Part shown: one piece after another, positions 26,332-35,996 of the stretch | How the letters are laid out: every line of letters begins with the position of its first letter | How positions within the stretch are numbered: the stretch's first letter is position 1 | NCBI GenBank assembly: GCA_947490615.1 | Contig: CANLHK010000002.1 | Coordinates: forward strand, 124,001 to 188,000 | Source: Planctomycetaceae bacterium | GTDB taxonomy: Bacteria; Planctomycetota; Phycisphaerae; Phycisphaerales; SM1A02 | DNA: 64,000 bases | Reading direction: 5' to 3' | Position numbers and translations under genes: made by a program | Notes under the pieces: generated by a model | Seen by the model: only the letters and a program-made list of their open reading frames with translations | The model's database searches: none | Told to the model about the DNA's origin: nothing

Positions 26332-28792
26332 CTGACTCGTAGAGCTCTGCCCGAGCGTTGTCCCCGGTTGCTTTCGCTGCCTGCGCGGCAATCTCAAGTG
26401 CCCTCCGCTCGAGTCGGGTCAAGGTTTGTGGGCGCGCGGCGAGGCTTCCAGCCTCCGGGAGAACTTCCAGAGCTCGCGCTGGCTGGTTGAGGCCAAGTCG
26501 AGCGCGCGCAAGCGTGGTTCGCGCGGCGAGACACTGCGGATGAGGAAAGCCCAACGCCTGTTCGATGAGCGGCACAGCGCGCTCGAGCACGACCACGGCC
26601 TCCGCAAACCGCTCTTGCTCGGTGAGGAACGCTGCGTAGTTGCCATCGTTGGCCAGCGTGATCCGATGCGACGGGCCGAGGGTTCGCAGCGCAGAGTCTG
26701 AGACGCTCTTGAACTCGCGCTCCGCTTCGGCGTGTCGTTGATTCAGCGCGAGACACTGGGCGAGATTCGCGCTCGCAAGCAGGGTCCTCGAATCCGCGGG
26801 GCCACCACGCGATTGAAAGGCGCTGCGGTTCTCTTCATAGAGCGTGAGCGCGCTCGCAACATCCCCGAGTTCGAGTGTGGCCGCAGCGAGGTTGTTCCGC
26901 GCCGAAAGAGTGTCCGCGTGCGTCGGTCCGAGGACTTCAGCCAGCGGCGCGATGGCGTCGACGAGCAATGCCTTCGCTTCAGCTGCTTGACCAAGCGCAA
27001 GAAGCGACTCTGCGAGGTTGTTCGCGGCGCGAAGCGTGCTTGGATGGCGCGCGCCAAGGAGCCCGAGCTTTGACTTGTAGAGCGCACGCGCGATCGGCTC
27101 TGCGTCGGCATACCGTCCCCGCTGCGCAAGAATCAGCGCGAGCTCTTGCTCGGTCTCGAGTCGACTCATCACGGGTGTTTCTGGGAGCAGCGCCTTGCGC
27201 GAGAGCGACTCGCGCAGCAGTTCGTCGGCGCGCTCGATATCGCCGTTGGCGTTGGCGAGTGCAGCGAGGTTGTGCACTGCGTTGGCTGCAATGAGATCGA
27301 CGCCGTTGGCAGCATGCTCGAGCGGCGCGCGCGCTTCGTCGAGCGCACCTGACTCGACCAACGCGTGACCAATGGCGTTGTCGATCTCGCGAATCGCAGG
27401 GCCGTCCACCGGGGAGCCCGCGGTCAGCCGCAGACCTCGCTCGGTGCGGAATTGTCGGAGCGCTTCCGCGAAGTTCCCTGTCGCCGCGTGGGCCAGTCCA
27501 AGCGCGGAGCGAACCTCAGCTTCAACGGTGGGATCACGCTCGGAACGCTCGAGTTCGAGTTCTGCTTCAACGAGCACAAGTTTGAGGAGACGCGGGTCGA
27601 GTCCTTGAGCCACCGCTGGATCGAGCGCCGTGAGCATGGAACGGTTCAGCCGAGCGATCTCGCGCCAGCGCCCTGCTTGCCGCTGACTTTCGATCAGCCC
27701 GTACGCGAGGCCACCGACGGCCAGCGTGAGTGATCCCAATGCAATACACGCGACCACCAGCGGAGCCTTGTGGCGCCGCGCGAGCTTGCGCAGTCGATAG
27801 ACCGTGGTGAGTGGTCGTGCCGACACAGGCGCGCCCGTGAGCCACCGCTCGAGGTCATCCGCCAACTCGTCAGGTGTCGTGTAGCGGCGCGCAGGTGATC
27901 GTTCCAGTGCGCGCAGCGCGATCCAGTCGAGGTCATCTTCGAGTGCAGCGCGAACCGCGCGTGGCGCGTTGGGCGCCAACATCGCGCTCGGTCGCGGCGC
28001 GCGCTCCTCGAGAATCTGCCGCTGCAATTCCAGTGCGCCAGCCATGCCTTCCCGATCGCTCGTGAAGGGCCGCGTCGCGACGAGCGCCTCAAAGAGCATC
28101 ACGCCGAGAGACCAGACATCCACGCGCCCGTCGATTTCCGACGAACCCGAAGCGATTTCGGGCGACATATACGCGGGCGTCGCCGCGGTGGGTCCCTGCC
28201 GCGTCTCAGTGCGCAGCGCGTCGTTACCCACGAGCTTCGCGACACCGAAGTCGATGATGCGCGGCTCATCGGTCGCAGAAAGATCAGCACCAACACCGAC
28301 GCCTCGCACGAGCACATTGGCGGGCTTGAGGTCGCGGTGCAGGATGCCTTGGCGGTGCGCGTATCCGATGGCTCGACACACAAAGACCAGCATGCGCACG
28401 CGCGCTTCGAGCGAGTCTCGATGTTTGTGGCACCACGCGTCGAAAGGAACTCCCTCGACATACTCCATCACGAGGTACGGCGCGCCGTCGGCGGTGTTGC
28501 CTGCATCGAGAATGTGGGCGATGTGCGGATGTTCGAGACGCGCGAGGGCGATCTTCTCTGCCTCGAAGCGTCGCAGCGCCGACGAGCCAAGTGCTCCGAC
28601 GCGAAGGATCTTCACCGCGACAGGCCGCACGACGGGCTCGAATTGTTCGCCCTTCCAGACGACGCCGAACGCACCTTCACCAATCATTGCGTCCAAACGA
28701 ACACCGCGGACGCGTGGAGGCGGGACCGAATGGCCCTTGTCCACGCTTCCAAAGAGGAAATCCGTTGCGCCTTGCGTCTCGCCTGGTTCCAT
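26312..28792 (-). CDS. Serine/threonine protein kinase with C-terminal TPR repeats
   Basis: Hanks-type kinase of the PknB/Stk group fused to a sensor-like TPR region; about 826 residues from MEPGETQG. Kinase motifs: glycine loop IGEGAFGVVWKGE, catalytic VAVKIL Lys, HRDLKPANVLV, DFGVAKL and the APE-equivalent TPAYMSPE. One transmembrane helix at about residues 345-365 (LVVACIALGSLTLAVGG) follows, then about 400 residues of helical TPR-like repeats (AEALRQF..., RYADAEPIARALY...). In planctomycetes this layout is common and substrates are mostly unknown. The start is uncertain; the ORF extends 40 codons further up. Confidence 0.88.
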   Translation of the reverse strand: MEPGETQGATDFLFGSVDKGHSVPPPRVRGVRLDAMIGEGAFGVVWKGEQFEPVVRPVAVKILRVGALGSSALRRFEAEKIALARLEHPHIAHILDAGNTADGAPYLVMEYVEGVPFDAWCHKHRDSLEARVRMLVFVCRAIGYAHRQGILHRDLKPANVLVRGVGVGADLSATDEPRIIDFGVAKLVGNDALRTETRQGPTAATPAYMSPEIASGSSEIDGRVDVWSLGVMLFEALVATRPFTSDREGMAGALELQRQILEERAPRPSAMLAPNAPRAVRAALEDDLDWIALRALERSPARRYTTPDELADDLERWLTGAPVSARPLTTVYRLRKLARRHKAPLVVACIALGSLTLAVGGLAYGLIESQRQAGRWREIARLNRSMLTALDPAVAQGLDPRLLKLVLVEAELELERSERDPTVEAEVRSALGLAHAATGNFAEALRQFRTERGLRLTAGSPVDGPAIREIDNAIGHALVESGALDEARAPLEHAANGVDLIAANAVHNLAALANANGDIERADELLRESLSRKALLPETPVMSRLETEQELALILAQRGRYADAEPIARALYKSKLGLLGARHPSTLRAANNLAESLLALGQAAEAKALLVDAIAPLAEVLGPTHADTLSARNNLAAATLELGDVASALTLYEENRSAFQSRGGPADSRTLLASANLAQCLALNQRHAEAEREFKSVSDSALRTLGPSHRITLANDGNYAAFLTEQERFAEAVVVLERAVPLIEQALGFPHPQCLAARTTLARARLGLNQPARALEVLPEAGSLAARPQTLTRLERRALEIAAQAAKATGDNARAELYESALAQKS

Positions 28793-28952
28793 GCGCGCAT
28801 TCCCAGCGTTGCGTCGGTGCAAACCGCTGTTGTTGGAATGTAACCGCGTGCCCCCCGCTTCCAAGCGTGCGGCGGTGAAGGCGGTCAAAAACTCGCGGAC
28901 CTGCCCGCGCAATCGGGAGAATCGGCGTCAAAGGTGACGCGATCGAACCTGC

Positions 28953-30206
28953 TCAGCGCACGGCTGCGTGTTGCAACGCGCCGACCTGATCGAGACCGAA
29001 GACCTCGTGTGAAATCGCCAACGCGCGTTGCGCGTGCTCTTTTCCGAGGATGCAGGAGATCTTGATCTCGCTCGTGGTGATGTTGTGGATCGGGATGCCC
29101 GCTGCCCCAAGTGCGGTGAACATCCGGGCCGCGACGCCGACATGGCTCTTCATGCCCGTGCCCACCACAGAGATCTTGGCGAGGCCGATCTCGATGGCGA
29201 GTTCACCCGTGCCAAACCGATCGAGCACCTTCGAGGCTGCGATCTTCACATCCGCGAGGTCGCCGTGATCGACGGTAAACGAGATCGAAGCGATCTCGCC
29301 AAACTCCGTCTGCATGATGTCATCGACCATGATGCCAGCCTTGGCCACCGCGTCGAAGAGCAGGCCTTGGACGCCCGCGTTGTTGGGGATGCGTCGCAAG
29401 CTCACTCGACCAAGGTCTTGCTTGAGCGCCGCGCCGACGACCATGACTTCTTCCATCTCTGGTGTCTCCCTGCAAATCATCGTCCCTTCATCGGGACGCT
29501 GGCTGTGTCGAACATGAATGGGAACGCCATAGCGCTCACCGAAGAGGACCGCGCGCGGATGCATCACCTGCGCGCCGAGCAGCGCGAGCTCCAACATTTC
29601 CTGATAGCTGATGCGTGCGAGCTTTGAAGCGGATGGGACCAGCCGCGGATCCGCGGTGTAGACGCCATCGACATCGGTGAAGATCTCGCAGCAACCGCCC
29701 TGCTCCGCGACGCGCAGCGTGGCCGCAAGCGCGACAGCGGTGGTATCCGAACCACCGCGACCAAGCGTGGTGACCTCGCCGGTGCTCGAGAGTCCCTGAA
29801 ATCCGCAGACGACAGGCACACGCCCTTCCGCAAGCTCGGCTTCAAGTCGACCGCGGTCGACGCGCGTCACGCGTGCACGCCCAAACGCGCCGTCGGTCGT
29901 GATGCCTGCTTGTCCGCCCGTCAGACTGACGGCGGGAACGCCCACGCGCTGCAGTGCCATCGCAACAAGCGCCACAGAGACCTGTTCGCCCGTGGCCATG
30001 AGCATGTCGAGTTCGCGTCGCTCAGGACGATCGCTGACGCGGGAGGCAAGCTCGATGAGGTCGTCGGTGGAGTGGCCCATCGCGCTCACGACCACGACGA
30101 CTTGATGACCTTCATCGACGCGCTGCTTCACGCGTCCTGCGCAGCGCGCGATGCGTTCAGGGTCTCCGACCGAAGTGCCACCGAATTTCTGTACGAAGAC
30201 GGCCAT
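28953..30206 (-). CDS. lysC: Aspartate kinase
   Basis: First step of the aspartate pathway to lysine, threonine, methionine and diaminopimelate. 417 residues, the short form. N-terminal kinase domain with VQKFGGTSVGD, then GRGGSDTTAVALA and EIFTDVDGVYTADPR. The C-terminal third contains two ACT regulatory domains (ITSEIKIS-type segment near the end), so feedback inhibition by an amino acid is expected. Separated from the kinase gene by a short gap and transcribed in the same direction. Confidence 0.95.
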   Translation of the reverse strand: MAVFVQKFGGTSVGDPERIARCAGRVKQRVDEGHQVVVVVSAMGHSTDDLIELASRVSDRPERRELDMLMATGEQVSVALVAMALQRVGVPAVSLTGGQAGITTDGAFGRARVTRVDRGRLEAELAEGRVPVVCGFQGLSSTGEVTTLGRGGSDTTAVALAATLRVAEQGGCCEIFTDVDGVYTADPRLVPSASKLARISYQEMLELALLGAQVMHPRAVLFGERYGVPIHVRHSQRPDEGTMICRETPEMEEVMVVGAALKQDLGRVSLRRIPNNAGVQGLLFDAVAKAGIMVDDIMQTEFGEIASISFTVDHGDLADVKIAASKVLDRFGTGELAIEIGLAKISVVGTGMKSHVGVAARMFTALGAAGIPIHNITTSEIKISCILGKEHAQRALAISHEVFGLDQVGALQHAAVR

Positions 30207-30290
30207 GCTCGCATCCTTGCAATGGCGCTCGACTCGGAACGCCGTGGCTCACAAATCTACACGGAAACTCCGTTGGCGTGCAGCGAAAAG

Positions 30291-32150
30291 TCAGCTCACC
30301 CAAGCGGCGCGGTCGCGGTCCGACCGTTCCGAGCGCTTGCGGGCGCTCTCGTCCAAGATGCGCTTGCGCATGCGGATCGAGGATGGAGTGACCTCGACGA
30401 GCTCGTCGCCCTCGATGTATTCCAAGGCCGCCTCGAGCGAGTAGTCGCGCGATCCGCGGAGCACAACGGTCTGATCTTTGCTCGTCTCACGAAAGTTCGA
30501 GAGCGGCTTGAGGCGGGTGATATTGATGACGAGATCGTTGTCGCGGTTGTGCTCACCCACGAGTTGGCCAAGATAGACCTGGTCACCAGGCTTCACGCAG
30601 AAGATGCCGCGGTCGGCCAGCCCCTCGAGGGCGTAGGCCGTCACGCGTCCCGCTTCGAGCGCGATCATCACGCCGTTCTTTCGCTTCTGCATGCCACCAG
30701 CGAGTGGTTTGTACTGCGAGAAGGTGTGGTACATGACCGCTTCGCCGCCCGAGGCATTGAGGATGCGCGTGCGCAGACCGATGAGTCCGCGCGCAGGAAT
30801 TTCCGCCTCAACATGCATGCGGCCCGCGCGCTCTTCCATCTTGACGATCTCAGCGCCGCGCGAACCAAGCAATTCCAGTGCGCCACCGAGTCCTGAGCCT
30901 CCGACATCGAGCGAGAGCCGCTCGTAGGGTTCACAGGTCACGCCATCGATTTCGCGCTGGATGACCTCAGGCTTGCCGACGGTGAGTTCGAATCCTTCGC
31001 GGCGCATGTTCTCAAGCAGCACGCCGAGATGGAGCAAGCCACGGCCAGAGACATGAAACTCATCGGCCGTATCGCCAGCAGCAACACGGAGCGCGACGTT
31101 GGTTTCAAGCTCTCGATCGAGTCGCTCGCTAATCTGACGACTGGTCACGAACTTGCCTTCGCGACCGCCGAATGGGCCGTCGTTGATGCGGAAGACCATG
31201 TGCAGCGTCGGATCATCCACCTTGACGCGGGCCATGGGCAGCGGATTGTCGGGATCGCAGAGTGTGTCGCCGATGTCGATCTTGCCAAGGCCTTCAACGG
31301 CGCAGAGATCGCCCGCAGGAATCGAAGGAACTTCGCGTCGCGCCAGACCTTCAAAGCGATTGACCTTGAGTACGCGCACCTTGCGCACGCTTCCATCCGC
31401 GCGGCAAACCGAAACCTGCGCGCCACTACGGAGCACTCCGCCGTAGACGCGGCCGATGGCGATGCGGCCGACATAGTCGCTCCACATCAGGTTGGTCACG
31501 AGCATCTGCAGCGGCGCGGCCTCGTCTCCGACTGGAGCGGGAACGCGCTCAACGATTTCTTGGAAGAGTTCATCGACGCCCTTGTCGCGGGTATCGATGT
31601 GTCGCTCGGCCCAGCCATCGCGTCCCGACGCGTAGATCAGCGGGAAGTCCAGCGCGTGATCATCCGCGCCAAGATCGACGAGAAGATCAAAGACCTCGTT
31701 CACCACACCTTGGATGCGCGCCTCGGGGCGGTCGCACTTGTTGATGACCACGATCGGCTTCAGACCAAGTTCCAGCGCCTTGCTCAGGACGAAGCGCGTC
31801 TGCGGCATCGGGCCTTCGAGCGCATCGACGAGCAAGAGGCATCCATCAGCCATGCGCAACACGCGCTCAACTTCGCCGCCGAAGTCGGCGTGTCCTGGAG
31901 TGTCGAGGATGTTGACGCGGAAGACTTCCCCGCGCCGAGGACCCCCACGAATCGTGTAGGTCACAGCGCAATTTTTGGCAAGGATCGTGATCCCGCGCTC
32001 GCGCTCGAGCGGGTTCGAGTCCATCACGCACTCGCCTCCCTCGTCGAGTTTGACTGCACCAGATTGAGAGAGCATCGCATCGACGAGCGTCGTCTTGCCG
32101 TGGTCAACGTGGGCGATGATTGCGATGTTGCGGAGGTTCGGATCGGCCAT
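30291..32150 (-). CDS. typA: Ribosome-associated GTPase TypA/BipA
   Basis: Translational GTPase involved in 50S assembly and stress responses. 619 residues, the normal length. G1 [10 protein letters not shown] near residue 14, G3 DTPGHADF, G4 NKCDRPEAR, then domain II, an EF-G-like domain III, domain V and the TypA-specific C-terminal domain. [18 protein letters not shown] near the C-terminus is diagnostic of TypA rather than LepA. A single gene with about 115 bp of non-coding DNA before it. Confidence 0.97.
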   Translation of the reverse strand: MADPNLRNIAIIAHVDHGKTTLVDAMLSQSGAVKLDEGGECVMDSNPLERERGITILAKNCAVTYTIRGGPRRGEVFRVNILDTPGHADFGGEVERVLRMADGCLLLVDALEGPMPQTRFVLSKALELGLKPIVVINKCDRPEARIQGVVNEVFDLLVDLGADDHALDFPLIYASGRDGWAERHIDTRDKGVDELFQEIVERVPAPVGDEAAPLQMLVTNLMWSDYVGRIAIGRVYGGVLRSGAQVSVCRADGSVRKVRVLKVNRFEGLARREVPSIPAGDLCAVEGLGKIDIGDTLCDPDNPLPMARVKVDDPTLHMVFRINDGPFGGREGKFVTSRQISERLDRELETNVALRVAAGDTADEFHVSGRGLLHLGVLLENMRREGFELTVGKPEVIQREIDGVTCEPYERLSLDVGGSGLGGALELLGSRGAEIVKMEERAGRMHVEAEIPARGLIGLRTRILNASGGEAVMYHTFSQYKPLAGGMQKRKNGVMIALEAGRVTAYALEGLADRGIFCVKPGDQVYLGQLVGEHNRDNDLVINITRLKPLSNFRETSKDQTVVLRGSRDYSLEAALEYIEGDELVEVTPSSIRMRKRILDESARKRSERSDRDRAAWVS

Positions 32151-32267
32151 AGGAAAACTTTGGGGAAGAGGGAAAGTGTAACACGAACCCGCACTTCCAC
32201 CGATGGCTCGGTGCAGAGTGTGATCGCGGTCAGAGTCCCGCAGTGATCACGCTCCCACGCCGCGTGT

Positions 32268-33812
32268 TTAGATTCCGTACAGAGGCCGCAATTTGCCTTC
32301 AAGATGGCGCATGAGCGGCTCGGCGGAGAGCGGCGCTCCCGTCACCCTTTGCACCAATTCCGCGGGCGTATAACGCCGTCCGTGCGCGTGGATGTTCTCA
32401 TTGAGCCATCGCTTGAGGCCTGAGAATTCACCGCGCGCGAACCCATCGACCAGCCCTGGCATTTGCGCGCACGCCGTCTCAAAGAACTGCGACGCATAGA
32501 GATTTCCCAGCGTGTAGGTCGGGAAGTAGCCCATCGCGCCCATCGACCAGTGGATGTCCTGCAAGCAACCGCGACGATCATCGGGGACATCCACGCCGAG
32601 CATCTCTTTGTAGAGGCGGTTCCACAATGCAGGAATCCCCGCGACCTCGAGGGAGCCACCGATGACAGCGCGCTCGATCTCGAACCGCACCATGACATGG
32701 AGGTTGTAGGTCGCCTCGTCCGCATCCACGCGGATGAAGCCTGGCTCCACCACATTGGCCGCGGAGTAGAGGTCATCCGCACTGAAGCGTGAAGCGTCGG
32801 GGCCGATGATTCCGAGCATGCGTGGCGTGAGCCAGGACCAGAAGGCGCGACTGCGGCCGACCTGGTTCTCCCACATCCGGCTCTGGCTCTCGTGGATTCC
32901 TAGCGAGACCGCTTCGCCGAGCGGCGTTCCGATGGCGCGAGCGTTGAGCCCCTGCTCATAGATTCCATGCCCCGATTCATGCATCGTGGAACCGAGCGCG
33001 TCATTCACGCAGCGCTCGTTGTAGCGCGTGGTGAGTCGCACATCATTGCAGTGAGTTCCGCCGCAGAACGGGTGGGTCGAACGATCGAGCCTTCCGCGCT
33101 CGAAGTCGAAGCCGATCGATTCCGCGACAAACTTTGAGAGCTGCTCTTGGCGCGTGACCTCAACGAAGAAATCGTTGAAGCCGTCGGCCGGACGCTTGGT
33201 GGCAGCCTTGATCTCTGCGACGAGCCCCTGCAGGCGCGGACGCAGCGGTGTGAACACACTCGCAACCGCGCGTGCGGTGCAGCCAGGTTCGTAGAGGTCC
33301 GCTAGCGCGTCCCATCGCTCGCCGTCGCGCGCGAATCCGTAGCAATCGGCTTGCACGCGAAGAAGCGCGACGAGCTTCTCGAGCCATGGAGCGAACCGCT
33401 TGAAGTCGCTGGCGGCGCGTGCTTGCGCCCACTCGTGCTTGGCGAGACTGGATGTCTTGGCCATTTCTTCCACGAGGCTCGCGGGAAGTTTGGTGGCCTT
33501 GCTGTGGTCGCGGCGTGCTTCGCGCACGAGTGCGGCAGAAGCAGGATCCGACATCGCTTGCTTGTCGGCTTCGACGGCGGCAATGAGATCGCCGCGCTCA
33601 AGCGAGGCCGTGCGCTCATGCACCATCCTTGCAAGGAGCGCTTGTTGGCGCGCGCGCCACTCCAACCCACCCGATGGCATCAGCGTTTCCTGATCCCAAT
33701 CGAGAAGGTTGTTCGAGCTCGACAGCAGCGCCGTTTCCTGCAAGTGCGCGATGAGCGCCTCGAGGTTGGTGGCGGCGTGCGTGGAGGGAACGGACGGTGT
33801 GAGCGTGCTCAT
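32268..33812 (-). CDS. M32-family metallocarboxypeptidase
   Basis: Thermostable-carboxypeptidase-type zinc enzyme that trims C-terminal residues from peptides in the cytoplasm. Zinc motif HESGH in GSTMHESGHGIYEQG, the second-shell segment GIHESQSRMWENQVGRS (in part), and the family C-terminal block DIHWSMGAMGYFPTY. About 514 residues, typical. I start at 33812 (MSTLTPSV): GGAG lies 8 nt upstream, whereas the ORF's first Met is 38 codons further without SD. Confidence 0.93.
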   Translation of the reverse strand: MSTLTPSVPSTHAATNLEALIAHLQETALLSSSNNLLDWDQETLMPSGGLEWRARQQALLARMVHERTASLERGDLIAAVEADKQAMSDPASAALVREARRDHSKATKLPASLVEEMAKTSSLAKHEWAQARAASDFKRFAPWLEKLVALLRVQADCYGFARDGERWDALADLYEPGCTARAVASVFTPLRPRLQGLVAEIKAATKRPADGFNDFFVEVTRQEQLSKFVAESIGFDFERGRLDRSTHPFCGGTHCNDVRLTTRYNERCVNDALGSTMHESGHGIYEQGLNARAIGTPLGEAVSLGIHESQSRMWENQVGRSRAFWSWLTPRMLGIIGPDASRFSADDLYSAANVVEPGFIRVDADEATYNLHVMVRFEIERAVIGGSLEVAGIPALWNRLYKEMLGVDVPDDRRGCLQDIHWSMGAMGYFPTYTLGNLYASQFFETACAQMPGLVDGFARGEFSGLKRWLNENIHAHGRRYTPAELVQRVTGAPLSAEPLMRHLEGKLRPLYGI

Positions 33813-33841
33813 GGGGATCTCCGTGCGCGGAGTGTAAAGGC

Positions 33842-33878
33842 CAAAAGCAGCGTCGCGCCCCGAAGAAGGGCGCGACGC
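33842..33878 (-). terminator. Terminator of the DUF1573-ankyrin gene
   Basis: Eleven-base arms GCGTCGCGCCC/GGGCGCGACGC with a 7-nt loop; on the minus strand it is followed by TGCTTTTGG. It lies between the stop of the upstream DUF1573-ankyrin gene and the start of the M32 peptidase gene, so the two are separate transcripts. Confidence 0.75.
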
Positions 33879-33922
33879 GTGATTCCATGGTGTTCCACTC
33901 GCTGTGGCCGAGTGATCAGCGC

Positions 33923-35767
33923 TCACTTCGTGGCGGGCGCTGCGGCTGCAGAGGCAGCCTTCGAAGGTGGGCTGACGGGCTTCAACACTTCGATGAGGCG
34001 GGTCTTGTCGCCCGTCGTGCGGTTCATCGCGTGATCAAGCGCAGTCCAACCCTTGCCATCCACCGCAGCTGGATCAGCCTTGGCCGCGAGCAGAAGTTCG
34101 ACCTTCTCCGGCGAGCCACTGGCAGCAGCGAGATGCAGCGCCGTCTGACCAGCCTTGTTCTTTGCCGTGACATCGGCGCCTTCAGCCAGGAGCGTCTTGA
34201 GGCACTCGGGCTTGCCTGTGCGAGCGCCGCGCAGGAGCGGCGTGTCGCCAGTCTGCTTGTCGGCAGCCTTGAGATCGGCGCCTGCTTTCACGAGGATCGC
34301 CACCGTCTGTGGGTCGCCAAGTCCTGCTGCCCAGATGAGCGGAGTCCAACCGTTGTCGTCGGTCGCCTTCACATCGGCGCCCTTACTCAGAAGGAACGCG
34401 ACGGCCTCGGGCTTACCGAAACCCGCGCACCAGAGAAGTGGCGACGAGTGGATCTGGTCGGCAGCGTTCACCTTGGCGCCGTGCTCGACGAGGTACTTCA
34501 CGGTTTCGAGATTCACTTCCACCGCGCCCCAGAGCGGAGTGCGACCCTGGCGATCCGCGATGTTCGGGTCGGCCTTGGCGGCGATGAGAACTTCCATCGC
34601 AGCGCGGTTGCCACCCTTGGCAGCCCAGTGGAGCGCTGTGCGCGAACCAGCGCGGTCGCGCTCGTTCACATCGGCGCCTGCAGCAATGAGCGCACTGACC
34701 TTGGCAAGATCACCAGCGCGGACTGCGTTGATGAGGTCGGTCGTGCCCGGACCCGCTGGGGTCACTGGCGCCGTTGGCGGCGTGGGGCCGTTGGCGGAGA
34801 TTGCGCGCTTCACGAGCATGGTCATGCTCGCTGCCTTCGGATTGTCGGTCTTGATGAGGATCTTTGGTTGGCGACCCGCCTCTTCCCACATCGCCCAATC
34901 CACCACGAGGACATGCTTGGTTGCAGCATCCATCGGTGGGTTCTTGATGACGGGAGGAACGATCTCAGTCACCTTGAACGACACGCCTTCGGTCGACTCA
35001 AGCGTGATCTCGGTTGGCTTCAATCCTGCGGCGCTCGTGTCTGCTGGCGAATCGATGATGTCGGGCGTCATCGTCACATACGCCACAACATCGCCTTCGA
35101 CCGAGAGCACGACTGGCGCATGCTCTTCGATTTGGAAGGTGACCTTCTTGCTGAGCTTGAGGCCCTGCTTCGGTCCTGGGCGCAGCGTGATCTCGCAATC
35201 GCCTGTGGCGCCTGGCGCGATCGGGTCCTTCGGCCAATTGGGGGTGGTGCAACCGCAGCCTGGAATCGCCTTGGAAATGCGAATCGGCTTGTCGGTCACA
35301 TTGCGAATCTTCACCGTGATCGTCTTGGGCACATCGGCGATCATCTCGCCCATGTCCGCGATCTCAGGCTCAAACTTGATCGCTGGCGGCTCGTTGGGAT
35401 CGAAGTTCTGCGGCGTGCCGATGGCATCCTTCGGCTTCGACGAGCCGATCACATTGCGAAGGTCCTGCTTGATGATTCCATCGACGGGCGAATCGGGCGC
35501 CGCGCCTTCAACGGTTCCGTTTGGAGTCACGGCAGGTGGCGTGATGCCAGTGCCGCGCACGGGAACGCCCGCTGGCGCTCCCTTCGTCGGCGAGTTGGCG
35601 GGGCTACTCGGCGCGCCGCCTGGAGTGAGCGTCGGCTGAGTCGGCGTCTTGGGTGGATTCGTTGGCGCAGCCTTCGGCGGGTTCTGTGCCGAGGCGCTCG
35701 TCCCGAGCGTGAGTGCAAGAATGGTCAGAGCAGACGAACCAAGCAGTGTCCAACTATCGCGTCGCAT
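33923..35767 (-). CDS. Exported DUF1573 and ankyrin-repeat protein
   Basis: About 614 residues from MRRDSWTL; AAAGGA lies 5 nt before this ATG. Signal peptide (SALTILALTLGTSASAQ), a Pro/Thr-rich spacer of about 100 residues, then a DUF1573 domain with its hallmark GCGCTTPNWP followed by PGATGDCEITL. A second beta-rich stretch precedes about seven ankyrin repeats (TALHWAAKGG, TPLIWAAGLGD, TALHLAAASG). DUF1573 proteins are exported in planctomycetes and Bacteroidetes and are of unknown function. Ankyrins usually bind proteins, so this may be a periplasmic scaffold. Confidence 0.87.
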   Translation of the reverse strand: MRRDSWTLLGSSALTILALTLGTSASAQNPPKAAPTNPPKTPTQPTLTPGGAPSSPANSPTKGAPAGVPVRGTGITPPAVTPNGTVEGAAPDSPVDGIIKQDLRNVIGSSKPKDAIGTPQNFDPNEPPAIKFEPEIADMGEMIADVPKTITVKIRNVTDKPIRISKAIPGCGCTTPNWPKDPIAPGATGDCEITLRPGPKQGLKLSKKVTFQIEEHAPVVLSVEGDVVAYVTMTPDIIDSPADTSAAGLKPTEITLESTEGVSFKVTEIVPPVIKNPPMDAATKHVLVVDWAMWEEAGRQPKILIKTDNPKAASMTMLVKRAISANGPTPPTAPVTPAGPGTTDLINAVRAGDLAKVSALIAAGADVNERDRAGSRTALHWAAKGGNRAAMEVLIAAKADPNIADRQGRTPLWGAVEVNLETVKYLVEHGAKVNAADQIHSSPLLWCAGFGKPEAVAFLLSKGADVKATDDNGWTPLIWAAGLGDPQTVAILVKAGADLKAADKQTGDTPLLRGARTGKPECLKTLLAEGADVTAKNKAGQTALHLAAASGSPEKVELLLAAKADPAAVDGKGWTALDHAMNRTTGDKTRLIEVLKPVSPPSKAASAAAAPATK

Positions 35768-35996
35768 GTCGTTCCTTTGGTGAGTTCGTGGTAACCACAA
35801 GTCTTGCAAACTGTCTCGTCCGCTCGGCCAGCTCGCTCAGTGCGGCCGCCGCGGGGAGAGAACTGTATCGGGCCGCATACCGTCGATGTTTGAGCGGAGT
35901 TGAGCCAAACTTGATTCTGCCTGCCAAGTTCGCCGACCTGCGCCGCAGTCGCGAACGCCGAAGATACACTGCCGACCCCTTTGAGGCATCCAATCT

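Noticed and set aside
33887-35794. 635-aa plus-strand ORF opposite the ankyrin protein
   Set aside because: Antisense shadow; the opposite strand has a signal peptide, DUF1573 and ankyrin motifs.
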